Shown: positions 27,246 through 36,569, counted from the stretch's first letter. The stretch is DNA of 64,000 nucleotides from Methanomicrobium mobile BP (GCF_000711215.1 NZ_JOMF01000009.1:1-64000), one strand, 5' to 3'. Notes: a model not told the origin generated them from the letters alone. Numbers and translations are program-made.

Positions 27246-28130
27246 TCAGAGCCGTTTTACGTTGCCGTTTGTGTCAAACGAGACTCTGCCGCTTAAGTGA
27301 ACGCTGTCGGGACCTCTGCCTCTGGAGCATTCGACAAGGATATCGGCGATCTCCTCTTCCATGACGCTGCATATGCCCACAAGGCTTGTTGTGGGCCGCG
27401 GGTTGACATCGACGACGTAGACCTTATCGGCGACGACGACGTCGATACCTGTATATCCCTGACATCCGAGGACATTGAGGGCTTTTACCGCCGTCGATAT
27501 TATCTCGTCCTTTCTCGGATGATCGACGGGGGTTTCGCCGCCGCGATACGCAAACCTGCCGTTCTTCTCCTCGATATACTGCCGGTTGAGCGAGAGAACG
27601 AGCGGCTCTTTGCCGGTATATGACTCGCAGACCTCGCCCGTGACGCGGCTTCCGACAAGGCTTACGCTTAAGTTTTCGCCGACGATGAACTCCTGACCGA
27701 ACTCGCCCTCCTGCGGTTCCTCATCGGCAAGACGCATGTTCTCTCCGTCGACGCCGCTGATCTGCTTTATCAGCCGCACTCCAGAGGATACTTCTTTGGG
27801 AACGGCGATGCCGTGCGACTCGAGGATGGCTCCCGTCCGCCGTTTGTTTGCGCAGAGCGCTATGTTGAGGCTGCCGCAGCCGATATTCCTCGTATTGTCC
27901 TCTATTATCTTTGTAAACCGTCCCAGTATCTTATCGGGGGCGATTACAAGACCTATGTCGCAGAGCGGCGCCAGTCGCTTAAGTTCCTCCGCGAAATCCC
28001 CTTTTTCGGGAGAGAGCACCTCATAACCGCACCTCTCGAAGCTGCCCCGCAGCGTCTCAAGCATTGCCCGCCCCTCCCCCGCAAGGGATGGGTCGTTCGA
28101 TACGGTATATTCGGCAATTAATGCTTTCAT
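27246..28130 (-). CDS. mfnD: tyramine--L-glutamate ligase MfnD (ATP-grasp)
   Basis: The 294-residue protein has an ATP-grasp pattern: a pre-ATP-grasp N domain (MKALIAEYTVSNDPSLAGEG), NIALCANKRRTGAILESHGI, FIVGENLSVSLVGSRV and the metal-binding LGCQGYTGIDVVV...VVDVNPRPTTSLVGI. This is the arrangement of MfnD, which couples tyramine to glutamate as an early step toward methanofuran. mfnF lies downstream on the same strand, with a gap of about 165 bp that contains repeats of TGTATTCTC. The two genes together support methanofuran biosynthesis. Confidence 0.88.
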   Translation of the reverse strand: MKALIAEYTVSNDPSLAGEGRAMLETLRGSFERCGYEVLSPEKGDFAEELKRLAPLCDIGLVIAPDKILGRFTKIIEDNTRNIGCGSLNIALCANKRRTGAILESHGIAVPKEVSSGVRLIKQISGVDGENMRLADEEPQEGEFGQEFIVGENLSVSLVGSRVTGEVCESYTGKEPLVLSLNRQYIEEKNGRFAYRGGETPVDHPRKDEIISTAVKALNVLGCQGYTGIDVVVADKVYVVDVNPRPTTSLVGICSVMEEEIADILVECSRGRGPDSVHLSGRVSFDTNGNVKRL

Positions 28131-28253
28131 CCGCTATATATTTGCTTTAAAATTACTTTAATGATGAGATCCTGTTCCGCGGTATTCGCATCGGCATTCG
28201 GCATTGTCATACGGCAACGGTATCGGGGAATAACATATCGCGGATTGTCCGCC

Positions 28254-28290
28254 GAAAAAAAGGAAAGGAAATGAAAGGAAAGAAAAAATA
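28254..28290 (-). terminator. T-rich terminator of the CARDB gene (minus strand)
   Basis: Read on the minus strand, the segment just after the stop at 28315 is a succession of T-runs (seen as A-runs on the top strand). It fits a U-tract terminator for the CARDB membrane protein. Confidence 0.5.
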
Positions 28291-28314
28291 AATGTTTTAT
28301 CGTATATCGGGTGC

Positions 28315-29769
28315 TTATTTCTTTGCACTCTCGGATTCGTCGCTCTCTTCGGCGTATTCGAATTCGATATCGGCGGAATTATCTTTGTTTCTGCTCTTGT
28401 CCTTATCCGCGTCTTTCCTGTCTTTGGAATCCTTGTCTTTCTTATCCTTGGATTCGGACTTCTTTGCATCGGCATCGTCGGCTTTCTTATCATCGGATTT
28501 CTTGTCATCCTCTTTAGCGCCGTCTTTTTCACCGTCTTTTCCATCGTCCTTCTTATCAGATGCGGATTCGCCGTAGTATTTCTCTATGAATTTCTCGGCG
28601 GCACTGCTGGGTCCGCTGCCGCTACCGCTGTCGGATTCGCCCTTCTCCGCCGCATTGGGATCGGTCGATCTGAGGTAAGATATCTTGGAACGCATCCATG
28701 CCATCTCTTTCGTACAGTTTTTGCTGACGCCGTAGAAGTAGCCGAGTGCAAAGGTGACTGCCGAGAGAAGAATGGCGAGAAGTCCGATTACCGAGCATGT
28801 GAAGATTGAGTTGCAGTTCTGGGTGTATGCCAGACAGGTATCGGCGGATACGACATCGGTCCTGGAACCGCCGGTGCCGGTTGTCGCGCTCTGCGACAGG
28901 CTCTCGGATGTGGGGCCCGCGGTTATCGTCGTAACCGAACTGTCGGCGGGGTTGTCGATGATGGCATCGAAGTAGTTGTTCTCGTGATTTGCCTCATCTA
29001 CGGCCTTGTTTGCGTTGGGAGTGACTTCAATGAGGGATGAGGGACCGTTGTATTTTACATTGACGGGAACGAATACGGTGAGGCTCTTGCCTGCCGGCAG
29101 GAAACCGACTGAGTTTTCGGCAACCTCGGCGCCGTCGATCATTATCTTGGATACGCTTTCTCCGGCGTCGACGTCGCCGACGTTCTTAACGACATAGGTG
29201 ATCTTTGTGATCATGCCGTCTTTGTAGTCGAAATCGGCGGTGACGCCCTCGATGACCAGATCGGGCTTGGGGTCCTCAACTGCCGCGACCGTTATCTCGG
29301 CAACCGGCCAGGTTTCGGGAGGGAAAAACTTGCCTCTGGCGGTTCCGCTTGTGACCGTAAACGAGGGTTTTATCTTCCAGACGCCCGCGATATCGGGGAC
29401 GAAGGAGTCTTTTACGCTGACGTAATCTCCCTGCGATATGGTCTTTCCGACGTAGTTCGAGCCGAGGCGGTATGCCCTGCCTTCGGGGTTGACGATATCA
29501 AAAGTGAGTCCGCCGGGCTGATCGATGATCAACTGGTAGTAGGGTCCCGAGAGATAGCTCATCATCTGCATGACATTTACGGTGTCGCCGACGGAGACCT
29601 CCGGGTTTTCGCCGCTGACCCTGAAACTCTCGAGAGTGAGTCCCTGCGGGGTGGTTACGGGTTCGTTCAGAGTATAATAGTTGACTGTCGCCGCCGATAC
29701 TCCGGCGATTCCGACAAACGCCAGAATAAGCAGGATTAATACGGACTGTCTGAAAATATTCGCTCCCAT
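28315..29769 (-). CDS. CARDB-domain surface protein with charged cytoplasmic tail
   Basis: This 484-residue protein has a signal peptide (VLILLILAFVGIAGVSAA), an N-terminal beta domain of the kind found in methanogen S-layer-related proteins (DUF3821-like), and a CARDB adhesion fold (DLVIEGVTADFDYKDGMITK to NHENNYFDAI). A Ser/Thr-rich stalk, a transmembrane helix (VIGLLAILLSAVTFALGYFYG) and a very charged Lys/Asp/Ser tail of about 110 residues follow. The tail would be cytoplasmic and disordered, which is odd for a surface protein. The ATG at 29769 is preferred to an upstream GTG. It is probably a cell-envelope protein. Confidence 0.75.
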   Translation of the reverse strand: MGANIFRQSVLILLILAFVGIAGVSAATVNYYTLNEPVTTPQGLTLESFRVSGENPEVSVGDTVNVMQMMSYLSGPYYQLIIDQPGGLTFDIVNPEGRAYRLGSNYVGKTISQGDYVSVKDSFVPDIAGVWKIKPSFTVTSGTARGKFFPPETWPVAEITVAAVEDPKPDLVIEGVTADFDYKDGMITKITYVVKNVGDVDAGESVSKIMIDGAEVAENSVGFLPAGKSLTVFVPVNVKYNGPSSLIEVTPNANKAVDEANHENNYFDAIIDNPADSSVTTITAGPTSESLSQSATTGTGGSRTDVVSADTCLAYTQNCNSIFTCSVIGLLAILLSAVTFALGYFYGVSKNCTKEMAWMRSKISYLRSTDPNAAEKGESDSGSGSGPSSAAEKFIEKYYGESASDKKDDGKDGEKDGAKEDDKKSDDKKADDADAKKSESKDKKDKDSKDRKDADKDKSRNKDNSADIEFEYAEESDESESAKK

Positions 29770-29929
29770 TGAAATCACAAATCACTATTATGTATATAGA
29801 GAAAAGGTCTTATACTTGTCTAAACATCGCGATATTTGCGGTCCCGATTCCGCAATCTTCGAATCCGCGTTTCAAACACTTAAAATGCAAAAAGGTTCAT
29901 ATCTAATATCATTCATCCGACGGAGTCGG

Positions 29930-29975
29930 TTTTGCAATATGACATTTTGCAATATGATATGATTTTGCAATATGA
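29930..29975. repeat. three copies of TTTTGCAATATGA before surE
   Basis: The 13-bp sequence is present at 29930, 29945 and 29963, immediately upstream of surE. The spacing is 15 and 18 bp. The copies may be binding sites for a regulator or a slippage duplication in the promoter. Confidence 0.75.
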
Positions 29976-29993
29976 TATAAGACATGGAGACAT

Positions 29994-30773
29994 ATGAGAC
30001 CGAGAATACTTCTTACCAATGACGACGGCGTGACCTCCGAAGGTATCTGGGCGGCATACAATGCTCTTTCTGAGTTTGCCGACGTTACCGTCGTTGCTCC
30101 GTCGACGCAGCAGAGTGCCGTCGGGCGTTCGACCTCCGTTTTTGAGCCGCTTCGGGTTACAAAGGTTCAGATTAAGGGGCATGATGCGTATTCCGTCAGC
30201 GGAAAGCCCACGGACTGCGTCATTATCGGACTTTTTGCGCTTGATCTGAAGCCCGATCTTGTGGTTTCGGGGGTAAACATCGGAGAGAATCTCTCTTTTG
30301 AGTCGGTTATGACCTCCGGCACCGTGGGCGCCGCAATGGAGGCGGCAAATCAGGGGGTTCATGCGATTGCGTTCTCCCAGCAGGTCGACGATCAGAGCGA
30401 GAAGTTCGACGATCCGAGGCAGTCGCGGCTGAACTTCGACGGCGCCGTAAAGGTGATTGCGCATATATGCAGGGCGGTCTTCGATAAGGGTTTTCCGGAG
30501 GGCTGCCACGTTCTTAACGTGAATATCCCGATTGAGATCACCGGCGGCTACGAGGTCACGCATCTCGGCGAGAAGCTCTTCGTTACCGGCGTCGAGAAGA
30601 GGCTTGACCCGCGCGGCAGACCGTATTACTGGATTAACGGTCCGCTTATCGACGAGGCTCCGGAAGGGACGGATACCTATGCGCTGTATCACGGCAATAT
30701 CTCGGTTACGCCGCTTACTCTGGATACGACGGCTTACAAATCGCTGGACGGCGTGAAGGAACTGATAAAATAA
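29994..30773 (+). CDS. surE: 5'/3'-nucleotidase SurE
   Basis: The 259-residue protein starts with the diagnostic ILLTNDDGVTSEGI metal-binding motif. It contains TVVAPSTQQSAVGRS, SVSGKPTDCVIIGL, LVVSGVNIGENL, TSGTVGAAMEAA and the C-terminal TDTYALYHGNISVTPL. These are the standard SurE features, and the length is normal. It removes phosphate from nucleoside 5'- or 3'-monophosphates, possibly acting as a stress-related nucleotidase. A triple repeat lies just upstream. Confidence 0.96.
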   Translation: MRPRILLTNDDGVTSEGIWAAYNALSEFADVTVVAPSTQQSAVGRSTSVFEPLRVTKVQIKGHDAYSVSGKPTDCVIIGLFALDLKPDLVVSGVNIGENLSFESVMTSGTVGAAMEAANQGVHAIAFSQQVDDQSEKFDDPRQSRLNFDGAVKVIAHICRAVFDKGFPEGCHVLNVNIPIEITGGYEVTHLGEKLFVTGVEKRLDPRGRPYYWINGPLIDEAPEGTDTYALYHGNISVTPLTLDTTAYKSLDGVKELIK

Positions 30774-30801
30774 TTATATAATAAAATCGGCGGAAAAAAG
30801 A

Positions 30802-31296
30802 TTATTGGTTTTCTTCGAGTGTGGGTTCTATTCTGCCGATTGACTCAATCATTGCGGCTTTTGCCCTTTCGTCGGTCTCGGTTCCGGCGGCTTTCTTCAG
30901 CGACATGTAGGCGGTTTTTCCGCCGATATTGCCGAGCGATACCGCGGAGATGCGTCTTACATACTCGTTTTCGTCGGAGAGCATGCGGATGAGCGATAAT
31001 GCAAGCTCTTTCTTCTTAAAATTTCCCAGACCTTTTGCCGCCATATACCTCACATGGTCTTTTTCGTCTGTAAGGAGTTTGGTAAGGTGGATGATTGCGG
31101 TCTCGTCGCCTATCAGACCCAGGACTTCGGCGGCACGGTATCGGATTACCCACTCTTTCGAGTCGAGGAGGTTTATCATCGGAAATACCGCTTTTCTGCC
31201 GCACTTTGAGAGTGCAATCGCCGCATCGTTTCTTACGGATTTTTCGGGATTACTCAATTGCGAGATATATTCATTGATTTGACTCTCAGTACACAT
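30802..31296 (-). CDS. HEAT-repeat (PBS lyase-like) protein
   Basis: The 164-residue protein consists of about four HEAT repeats of 30-31 residues. Each has the pattern R..AA..L...G...A...L...L.D....VR..A..ALG..G (AAIALSKCGRKAVFPMINLL, AAEVLGLIGDETAIIHLTKL, AAKGLGNFKKKELALSLIRM, AVSLGNIGGKTAYMSLKKA). Such proteins act as scaffolds or as lyase-like cofactors. No catalytic residues are visible. It converges on surE with only 28 bp between the stops. Confidence 0.88.
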   Translation of the reverse strand: MCTESQINEYISQLSNPEKSVRNDAAIALSKCGRKAVFPMINLLDSKEWVIRYRAAEVLGLIGDETAIIHLTKLLTDEKDHVRYMAAKGLGNFKKKELALSLIRMLSDENEYVRRISAVSLGNIGGKTAYMSLKKAAGTETDERAKAAMIESIGRIEPTLEENQ

Positions 31297-31344
31297 GAAT
31301 AACTCTCTTCTTTTTTGCTTAATAGTTGTATGTTTTCCGACAAA

Positions 31345-32733
31345 TTACGGATTTTCGGATTCGCGGACGAGTCTTTCTTCCATGTCCGCGAGGAGGGCTT
31401 CCACGCGTCCGCGGTCGGTGTTGGCTTCTTCGTATCCGCTGATAAGTGTCATGCTTTCGCCGTATGTCGAGACGATTACTGAGAATCCCGGGGCATGGGA
31501 GATTACCGGCATGAAGAGGGCGTTTTCGAGTCGGATGGGAGTGCGGGTGCCGTCGGAGGCGGAGGACGGGACGGTGTCGTATCTGCGGGTGTCGAGGATG
31601 CCGATATTCGAGAATACGGGGTTGCTTGTGCATTCCGAGAGCCCCTTGTCCATGTGGAAGTTATAGTAGTCGCGGAGTGCCTTCAGTCCCGATTCGCGGA
31701 TTTTTTCAACGCCGCAGATGAATCCCAGACCCATTATGCCGTTCCTGTGCCTGCGCACGGTCTCGGAAATCTTCGGGATTATCGCTTTTACGGGTGTGTT
31801 TTCGTCGCAGACGGCGGTGACCGTGAAGGCTGTCGACATGTTCATGGGGTTGTCTCCGTCAAAGCCGTAGTATCGGCGGATATCGCCGGCGGTAAGCACG
31901 CATTTCGGTGATTTTTCGTCGGAGACACAGCCGCAGGACTTCTGAAGGGAGATGAGGAAGGCGCCGACCGTGAGGTCGTTGATTGTTGCGCCGTTTCTTT
32001 TGCCGAATGCTTTTATCTTCCTGAAATTCTCGGGGGATATCGTGCGCACGGAAAAACGCGGTCCGCCGCGGGGATATTTTCCGGTGTAGTCGAATGTGTT
32101 TCCGCGGCTTACGTCGCCGCAGACAAAAGACCAGTTCGGCTCGAAGGATATTTCGGTTAATTTCGCGGCTTCTTCGCGTTGTTCACGCGTAAAGCGGTCG
32201 GGGATGGATTTTGTGTCGCGGGGATACCAGCCGCGGTATTTCGGAAGATAGGTCGGGTCTTCAGCCAGCCGGATATAGGTCTCCATTACGGCGGATGTGA
32301 CCGAGATATTGCCGTGTGCGTCCGCAAATCCGTGATGCCCGACAAATATCAGTATATCGCCGCGGGGGCCCTCATCCCGATAAAGATCAAGCCTTACCTG
32401 CGGAGCGCTCCTCACGTCAAGGGGCTTGGGAGGGTTTGAAAAGATCTCCGTGATCTCTTTCGGATACTTCTGCATCGTGAAATACGGCTTGAAAGATGAC
32501 TTCGGCATCTTCTCCCAGAAGGCTTCGTCTTCTGTCTCGAGATAGCGGGAAGAGAGATGCGGGTCGGCGTCTATCGTCAGAAGGACGGCTTTTTCGAGGA
32601 GTTTCTCGTCGAGCCTGCCGCCGTATTTCAGCATGTAATACATGGTCGGTTCGTAGAGTTTTTCGAACCAGACATTGACGCTGTCCAATAACGGAGCGTT
32701 TATTCGGGTGTTTTCATTATTTTCGGGCGTCAT
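31345..32733 (-). CDS. condensation-domain-like acyltransferase
   Basis: The 462-residue protein resembles stand-alone condensation/alcohol acetyltransferase-like proteins (COG4908 type). The active-site-like motif GHHGFADAHG fits HHxxxD near residue 130. An N-terminal LDSVNVWFEKLYEPTMYYML and a C-terminal SNIGILDTRRYD...MPVISHAPGFSVIVSTYG match the DFG-like end region of the fold. It may transfer acyl groups to an alcohol or amine in lipid or natural product synthesis. No NRPS or lipid genes are adjacent, so the substrate is unknown. Confidence 0.65.
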   Translation of the reverse strand: MTPENNENTRINAPLLDSVNVWFEKLYEPTMYYMLKYGGRLDEKLLEKAVLLTIDADPHLSSRYLETEDEAFWEKMPKSSFKPYFTMQKYPKEITEIFSNPPKPLDVRSAPQVRLDLYRDEGPRGDILIFVGHHGFADAHGNISVTSAVMETYIRLAEDPTYLPKYRGWYPRDTKSIPDRFTREQREEAAKLTEISFEPNWSFVCGDVSRGNTFDYTGKYPRGGPRFSVRTISPENFRKIKAFGKRNGATINDLTVGAFLISLQKSCGCVSDEKSPKCVLTAGDIRRYYGFDGDNPMNMSTAFTVTAVCDENTPVKAIIPKISETVRRHRNGIMGLGFICGVEKIRESGLKALRDYYNFHMDKGLSECTSNPVFSNIGILDTRRYDTVPSSASDGTRTPIRLENALFMPVISHAPGFSVIVSTYGESMTLISGYEEANTDRGRVEALLADMEERLVRESENP

Positions 32734-32811
32734 GTTTTCTATCTTTGTGTTCCGCGATATTATAGATGACCCATTTCGGCAGACGATCCGTTTCGATCCG
32801 TCCTGCGAGGT

Positions 32812-34020
32812 TCATGGCGAGGTTGCGGCGGGGCAGAGGAGGATGCGGGTCGCAAGTCCGCAGAAGGATACGGCGGCAACGGCGCCGACGACTCCTTTTC
32901 CGCCGCGGATGAAGAGGTTCTCCTTTGCGGCGATATCCGGGATTTCGCTCTCCGCGATTACTCTTTCGCGGACGGAGAATCCGAATCCGCGCAGGGGCTC
33001 GGAGATTACGAAGCCTTCCTTGACGGCGATGCCCCAGTTATCGGAGAGGGATTCGTCCTCGACGAATCTGGCGGCAAGCTCCTTTACTTCGTCCGCAACT
33101 TCAGGCAGAACGGCGAGTTCTATGAAACTGCACGAATTTCCCGCCGTGCATTCCAGCGCGGGGTTGAGCATGACGACGCGGTGCGATATGGGTATGACGC
33201 CGTTCATCTTGCCGAGATACTGGAGAAGTCCGAGAGCGAGCGCGAAGGTGGCGCCGCCTTCTTCGGAGTCGGTATCGTCTATGCCGATGATGAGATGCTT
33301 CATTGCCCGCGTCAGGATTTCGCCGGTGATAATGTCCCTGCCGGACGCTTTTTTGCCGTCCGCGGTCACGCCGGCGCCGTCACGGGACTTTGCACCGCGG
33401 ATTCTTATGTCGCAGACACCTTCGGCGGTCTTCATCATCTCGGTGAGGGAGTAGGCGGGTCCTCCGAAGCAGCGTATCTGCTGCACAATCATATCGCCTT
33501 CACGCCTGACATCGGAGATTCCGACGGCGGAAAGCGGGAACGAGCCTATCTTAACGGCATCGGGGCTTTCGTTGGCGTTGGCGTCGTCACCGCCTTTGCC
33601 GCCGCTGCTTATTCCGCCTTTCAGCGCCGCATACTCAATAAGGAACATGCCCTCGCGGTGTCCGCCGAAGACCGCTCCTTTTGCCAGGGAATGGTGGTAG
33701 GTGCAGAAAGCCGCACAGCCGGCACTGCGGCATTCGTGGTAGATTGCCACGCGGTCTTTGTCGACGGTGGTAAAGATTCTCTTGCATGAGCTTTGAAGCA
33801 TCACGCTCCGCGCCATGTATTTCGCGGGATTTCTGCCGCGTTTCTCCTCTTTTACGAGGACGCATTTCTCATCCGCGAGACGGTTTACCCAGTCCTGAAC
33901 CGTGCTTCGCGGAAGTTTCGTCACGCATTCTATGTCGTGAACGGTAAAAAAGCCGTTTTTGAGGGTGCATTCCCTCATTAAATCGAGAAGTTCGCGCCTT
34001 TTCTCAATTACGCCCGCCAT
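32812..34020 (-). CDS. methanogenesis marker 11 protein with N-terminal HTH
   Basis: The 402-residue protein has an N-terminal helix-turn-helix of about 60 residues (FFTVHDIECVTKLPRSTVQD). A domain with AIYHECRSAGCAAFC follows, then a C-terminal part with LIIGIDDTDSEEGGATFALA and NPALECTAGNSCSFIELAV. The DDTD...GGAT pattern and the cysteines match my memory of methanogenesis marker protein 11, whose role is not known. The N-terminal HTH looks like an added module and would give DNA binding or regulation. Its start overlaps the hom stop by 17 bp, so the two are co-translated. Confidence 0.72.
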   Translation of the reverse strand: MAGVIEKRRELLDLMRECTLKNGFFTVHDIECVTKLPRSTVQDWVNRLADEKCVLVKEEKRGRNPAKYMARSVMLQSSCKRIFTTVDKDRVAIYHECRSAGCAAFCTYHHSLAKGAVFGGHREGMFLIEYAALKGGISSGGKGGDDANANESPDAVKIGSFPLSAVGISDVRREGDMIVQQIRCFGGPAYSLTEMMKTAEGVCDIRIRGAKSRDGAGVTADGKKASGRDIITGEILTRAMKHLIIGIDDTDSEEGGATFALALGLLQYLGKMNGVIPISHRVVMLNPALECTAGNSCSFIELAVLPEVADEVKELAARFVEDESLSDNWGIAVKEGFVISEPLRGFGFSVRERVIAESEIPDIAAKENLFIRGGKGVVGAVAAVSFCGLATRILLCPAATSP

Positions 34021-34999
34021 GATTTTCCTTTATGTAGAGCAGGTCCGAGATGATTGCGCTCGCGGTCTCAAAGGATCCCGCACCCTTTCCGATTAGGGTC
34101 ACGTCCCCTGCCAGATCCGTTCTTGCGGTCACGGCGTTGAGTGTGTCCTTGACGACGAGGATGTGGTTCTTCGGAAGGATTCTGGGCGCTACGCTGAGGG
34201 TTTCCCGCTCGGCATCGATCTCGCCTATGAGGCGGATTGTCTTGCCGTCCTCGAGTGCAAGTCCGATGGCATCCGAGGACATGTTGTCGATTCCGGTTAT
34301 CTCCACGTCGTCGAGGGTCTTGTCGAAGCCGAGGACGGTATTTGCGAGGATCACGAGCTTTATCGCGGCATCTATGCCTTTTATGTCGTATGTGGGGTCG
34401 CTCTCGGCATAACCGAGTTCGCGGGCTTCGAGGAGCGCCTGCTTGTAGGTGAGTTTCTCGTCCGACATCCTCGTGAGGATATAGTTGCAGGTGCCGTTGA
34501 ATACGCCGTAGATCTTCTTTATTTTGTTTCCGGCAAGTCCGTGCTGGAGGGCGTGGATTATCGGGATTGCGCCGCAGACCGTAGCTTCGTATTTCAGAAG
34601 GCAGTTGTTCTCGTCCGCCATCTTCTGAAGGGACTTGAATTCCAGGGCAATCGGACCTTTGTTCGAGGTTACGACGTTCTTTCCGCGCGAGAGTGCCGCT
34701 TTTATGTAGTCGAGCGCCGGCTGTCCGGTCGCGGCGTTTGTCGGCGTTACCTCGACGAGGACGTCGTATTCGGCGGTCTCGATTATCTTCTGCGGCGTTA
34801 TCGAGGTGTCGCCGCAAAGACCGGTCTTCTTCTTCGCCAGAAGGACTTTGGCGACGTTGAGTCCTTTGTTGTCGATGATTCCGCTTTTCGAGTCGGCGAT
34901 TGCGGTTATGATGATGCCGAGGTTTTTGTCGGCAATTATCTTTGCGAGTCCCTTGCCCACCGAGCCGAAACCGAGGATGGCTATCTTCAGTCTGTCCAT
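34004..34999 (-). CDS. hom: homoserine dehydrogenase
   Basis: The 331-residue protein opens with the NADP-binding motif AILGFGSVGKGLAKI. It contains the homoserine dehydrogenase signature region (VVTSNKGPIALEF, YEATVCGAIPIIHAL, GVFNGTCNYILTRM, EARELGYAESDPTYDIKGIDA). It reduces aspartate semialdehyde to homoserine for threonine and methionine synthesis. The upstream gene, with 13 bp overlap, encodes an ACT-domain protein, and the downstream gene encodes the marker 11 protein, so the three form an operon. There is no fused ACT domain; regulation is probably supplied by the separate neighbour. Confidence 0.95.
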   Translation of the reverse strand: MDRLKIAILGFGSVGKGLAKIIADKNLGIIITAIADSKSGIIDNKGLNVAKVLLAKKKTGLCGDTSITPQKIIETAEYDVLVEVTPTNAATGQPALDYIKAALSRGKNVVTSNKGPIALEFKSLQKMADENNCLLKYEATVCGAIPIIHALQHGLAGNKIKKIYGVFNGTCNYILTRMSDEKLTYKQALLEARELGYAESDPTYDIKGIDAAIKLVILANTVLGFDKTLDDVEITGIDNMSSDAIGLALEDGKTIRLIGEIDAERETLSVAPRILPKNHILVVKDTLNAVTARTDLAGDVTLIGKGAGSFETASAIISDLLYIKENHGGRN

Positions 35000-35529
35000 G
35001 TTATATTGTCCCCCGAATCGAAATTGAAGCCTTCTCCCTCCAGAGGCTCGACAATAAGCAGATTCTTTTCTTTGGCGATCTCGCGGAGTTTTATCATGGC
35101 TTCGGTGATTCCCTGTATGCTGTCGGATTTGAGGATCATCTTAGCCGATGTCGGCTCGTTAATTGCCGGCATTATCATGGAGAGTTCGCCTACTTCCGCC
35201 GATCCAGTGGCGTCTATCTGCTCGACGGTGTCGCTCATGTCGGTGTGGATGAGGTGTCCTATGAGGATTACGGATTTTCGTATCAGATAGCGCTCTTCGT
35301 CGATTCTGACTATGGATACGTCGCTTTTTTTGAGTTCTTCCTTAAGCTGTTCGAGTTTTTGTCTTTGTATGTCTAAAGTAATCTCTACGTCGAGCGTCCC
35401 CGACGTGGAGAGCGGATCTCTTTCGTGGATGACCGATCTGATGTTTCCGCCGAGATCCGAGATCGGTTTGAGCGCTTTGACGAGCTGCCCGGGAGAGTCC
35501 GTTACTTCAAGTTTCATTGATATCTGCAT
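34987..35529 (-). CDS. ACT-domain regulatory protein (COG2061 type)
   Basis: The protein of about 180 residues carries two ACT-like domains: an N-terminal one (MKLEVTDSPGQLVKALKPI with the DxPGxL element) and a second after residue 90 (LSMIMPAINEPTSAKMILKS). It lies directly upstream of homoserine dehydrogenase with overlapping reading frames. ACT domains bind amino acids, so it probably mediates feedback by threonine or a related product on the adjacent enzyme. The ATG at 35529 was chosen over a TTG two codons earlier; an ATG 12 bases later is possible. Confidence 0.85.
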   Translation of the reverse strand: MQISMKLEVTDSPGQLVKALKPISDLGGNIRSVIHERDPLSTSGTLDVEITLDIQRQKLEQLKEELKKSDVSIVRIDEERYLIRKSVILIGHLIHTDMSDTVEQIDATGSAEVGELSMIMPAINEPTSAKMILKSDSIQGITEAMIKLREIAKEKNLLIVEPLEGEGFNFDSGDNITWTD

Positions 35530-35679
35530 TATCAATCAGTACCTTTATATGAGTTGTTTCCCTTTCTATAGTTTGTTTCCCTTTCTATGAGTTTGTTTCC
35601 AAGCTGATATGTTTTCCATATTGCTTTCTTTACTGTTATTATGTTTATGAATTATCCATGATTAACGCTGTGAATCGTC

Positions 35680-36504
35680 TCAGAGATTTTTGAGTTTGCT
35701 GTCGACTTTGGCGAAGAAGTTCTTGCCGAGGTTGACGAAGAGCGCAGGTTCCGAGGATTTTTCGAAGGATATCTCGCTGCCGTTGGAGAGTTCGGTGATG
35801 TGCTGACCGTCTAGGACGAGGTCGGCGGGGTTGGGGCTGTCGAATTCGACAACGAGGCGTCTGCGGCTGCTGACCACGTGCGGACGCGACGAGAGATAAT
35901 AGGGCGCAAGCGGGATTATCAGGAAGTTGTCGGTCCACGGGTCGACTATGGGACCGCCGGCGCTCATGGCATAGCCCGTGGAGCCGGTCGGCGTGCTGAC
36001 TATTATTCCGTCGGCACGGAATCTTTCGGCGGGGACGCCGTCTATGTTGATGATGAAGTGGAGGATTTTTGCCGGGCGCGATGTCGCAATAACCGCCTCG
36101 TTTAGGGCATCTCCGGCGTATTCGCCGTCCACGAGGACATGCAGGCGCATACGCTCTTCTATGAAGTATTTCCCCTCCTCGATTTTGCGTATGTAATCCG
36201 TTGCCTCGTCGGGGTCGAGTTCGGTCAGAAATCCGACATGCCCGCGATTTATGCCGACTATGGGGATCTGTTTCCTGAGCTGTCTCACGGTATGAAGGAC
36301 GGTGCCGTCGCCGCCGATTACCACGGCGATGTCGGCGGAGAGTTCGGATATGTCGGATATCGCCGTTCCGCTTATCCCCGCGGCATTGGCGGTGTTCCTT
36401 TCCATGACGGTCTCATGCCCGCGCCCGCTTAAGTATTCGGATACGGTCTTTGCAAGCGTTATTGCTTCTGCGTTGTCGGGTCGTGCCACGATTGCGAATT
36501 TCAT
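35680..36504 (-). CDS. nadK: NAD kinase
   Basis: The 274-residue protein (start ATG 36504) contains the NAD kinase signatures VVIGGDGTVLHTVRQL, GINRGHVGFLTEL, RADGIIVSTPTGSTGYAMS and AGGPIVDP. It phosphorylates NAD to NADP in the cytoplasm. The longer upstream frame includes a Gln/Asn/Lys-rich extension without conservation and was rejected; MKFAIVARP is the natural first strand. It is directly downstream of the inositol monophosphatase-like gene on the same strand, with a gap of about 65 bp, as is common in archaea. Confidence 0.95.
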   Translation of the reverse strand: MKFAIVARPDNAEAITLAKTVSEYLSGRGHETVMERNTANAAGISGTAISDISELSADIAVVIGGDGTVLHTVRQLRKQIPIVGINRGHVGFLTELDPDEATDYIRKIEEGKYFIEERMRLHVLVDGEYAGDALNEAVIATSRPAKILHFIINIDGVPAERFRADGIIVSTPTGSTGYAMSAGGPIVDPWTDNFLIIPLAPYYLSSRPHVVSSRRRLVVEFDSPNPADLVLDGQHITELSNGSEISFEKSSEPALFVNLGKNFFAKVDSKLKNL

Positions 36505-36569
36505 CTTTATCACCCCGTTTTCGTTTTGGGTCTGTTTTTTTGTGTTTGTGTTGTCCGGCGCTTTTTTCT

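Noticed and set aside
34163-35290. 375-codon frame opposite hom and the ACT gene
   Set aside because: Shadow frame; the opposite strand carries the conserved homoserine dehydrogenase motifs.
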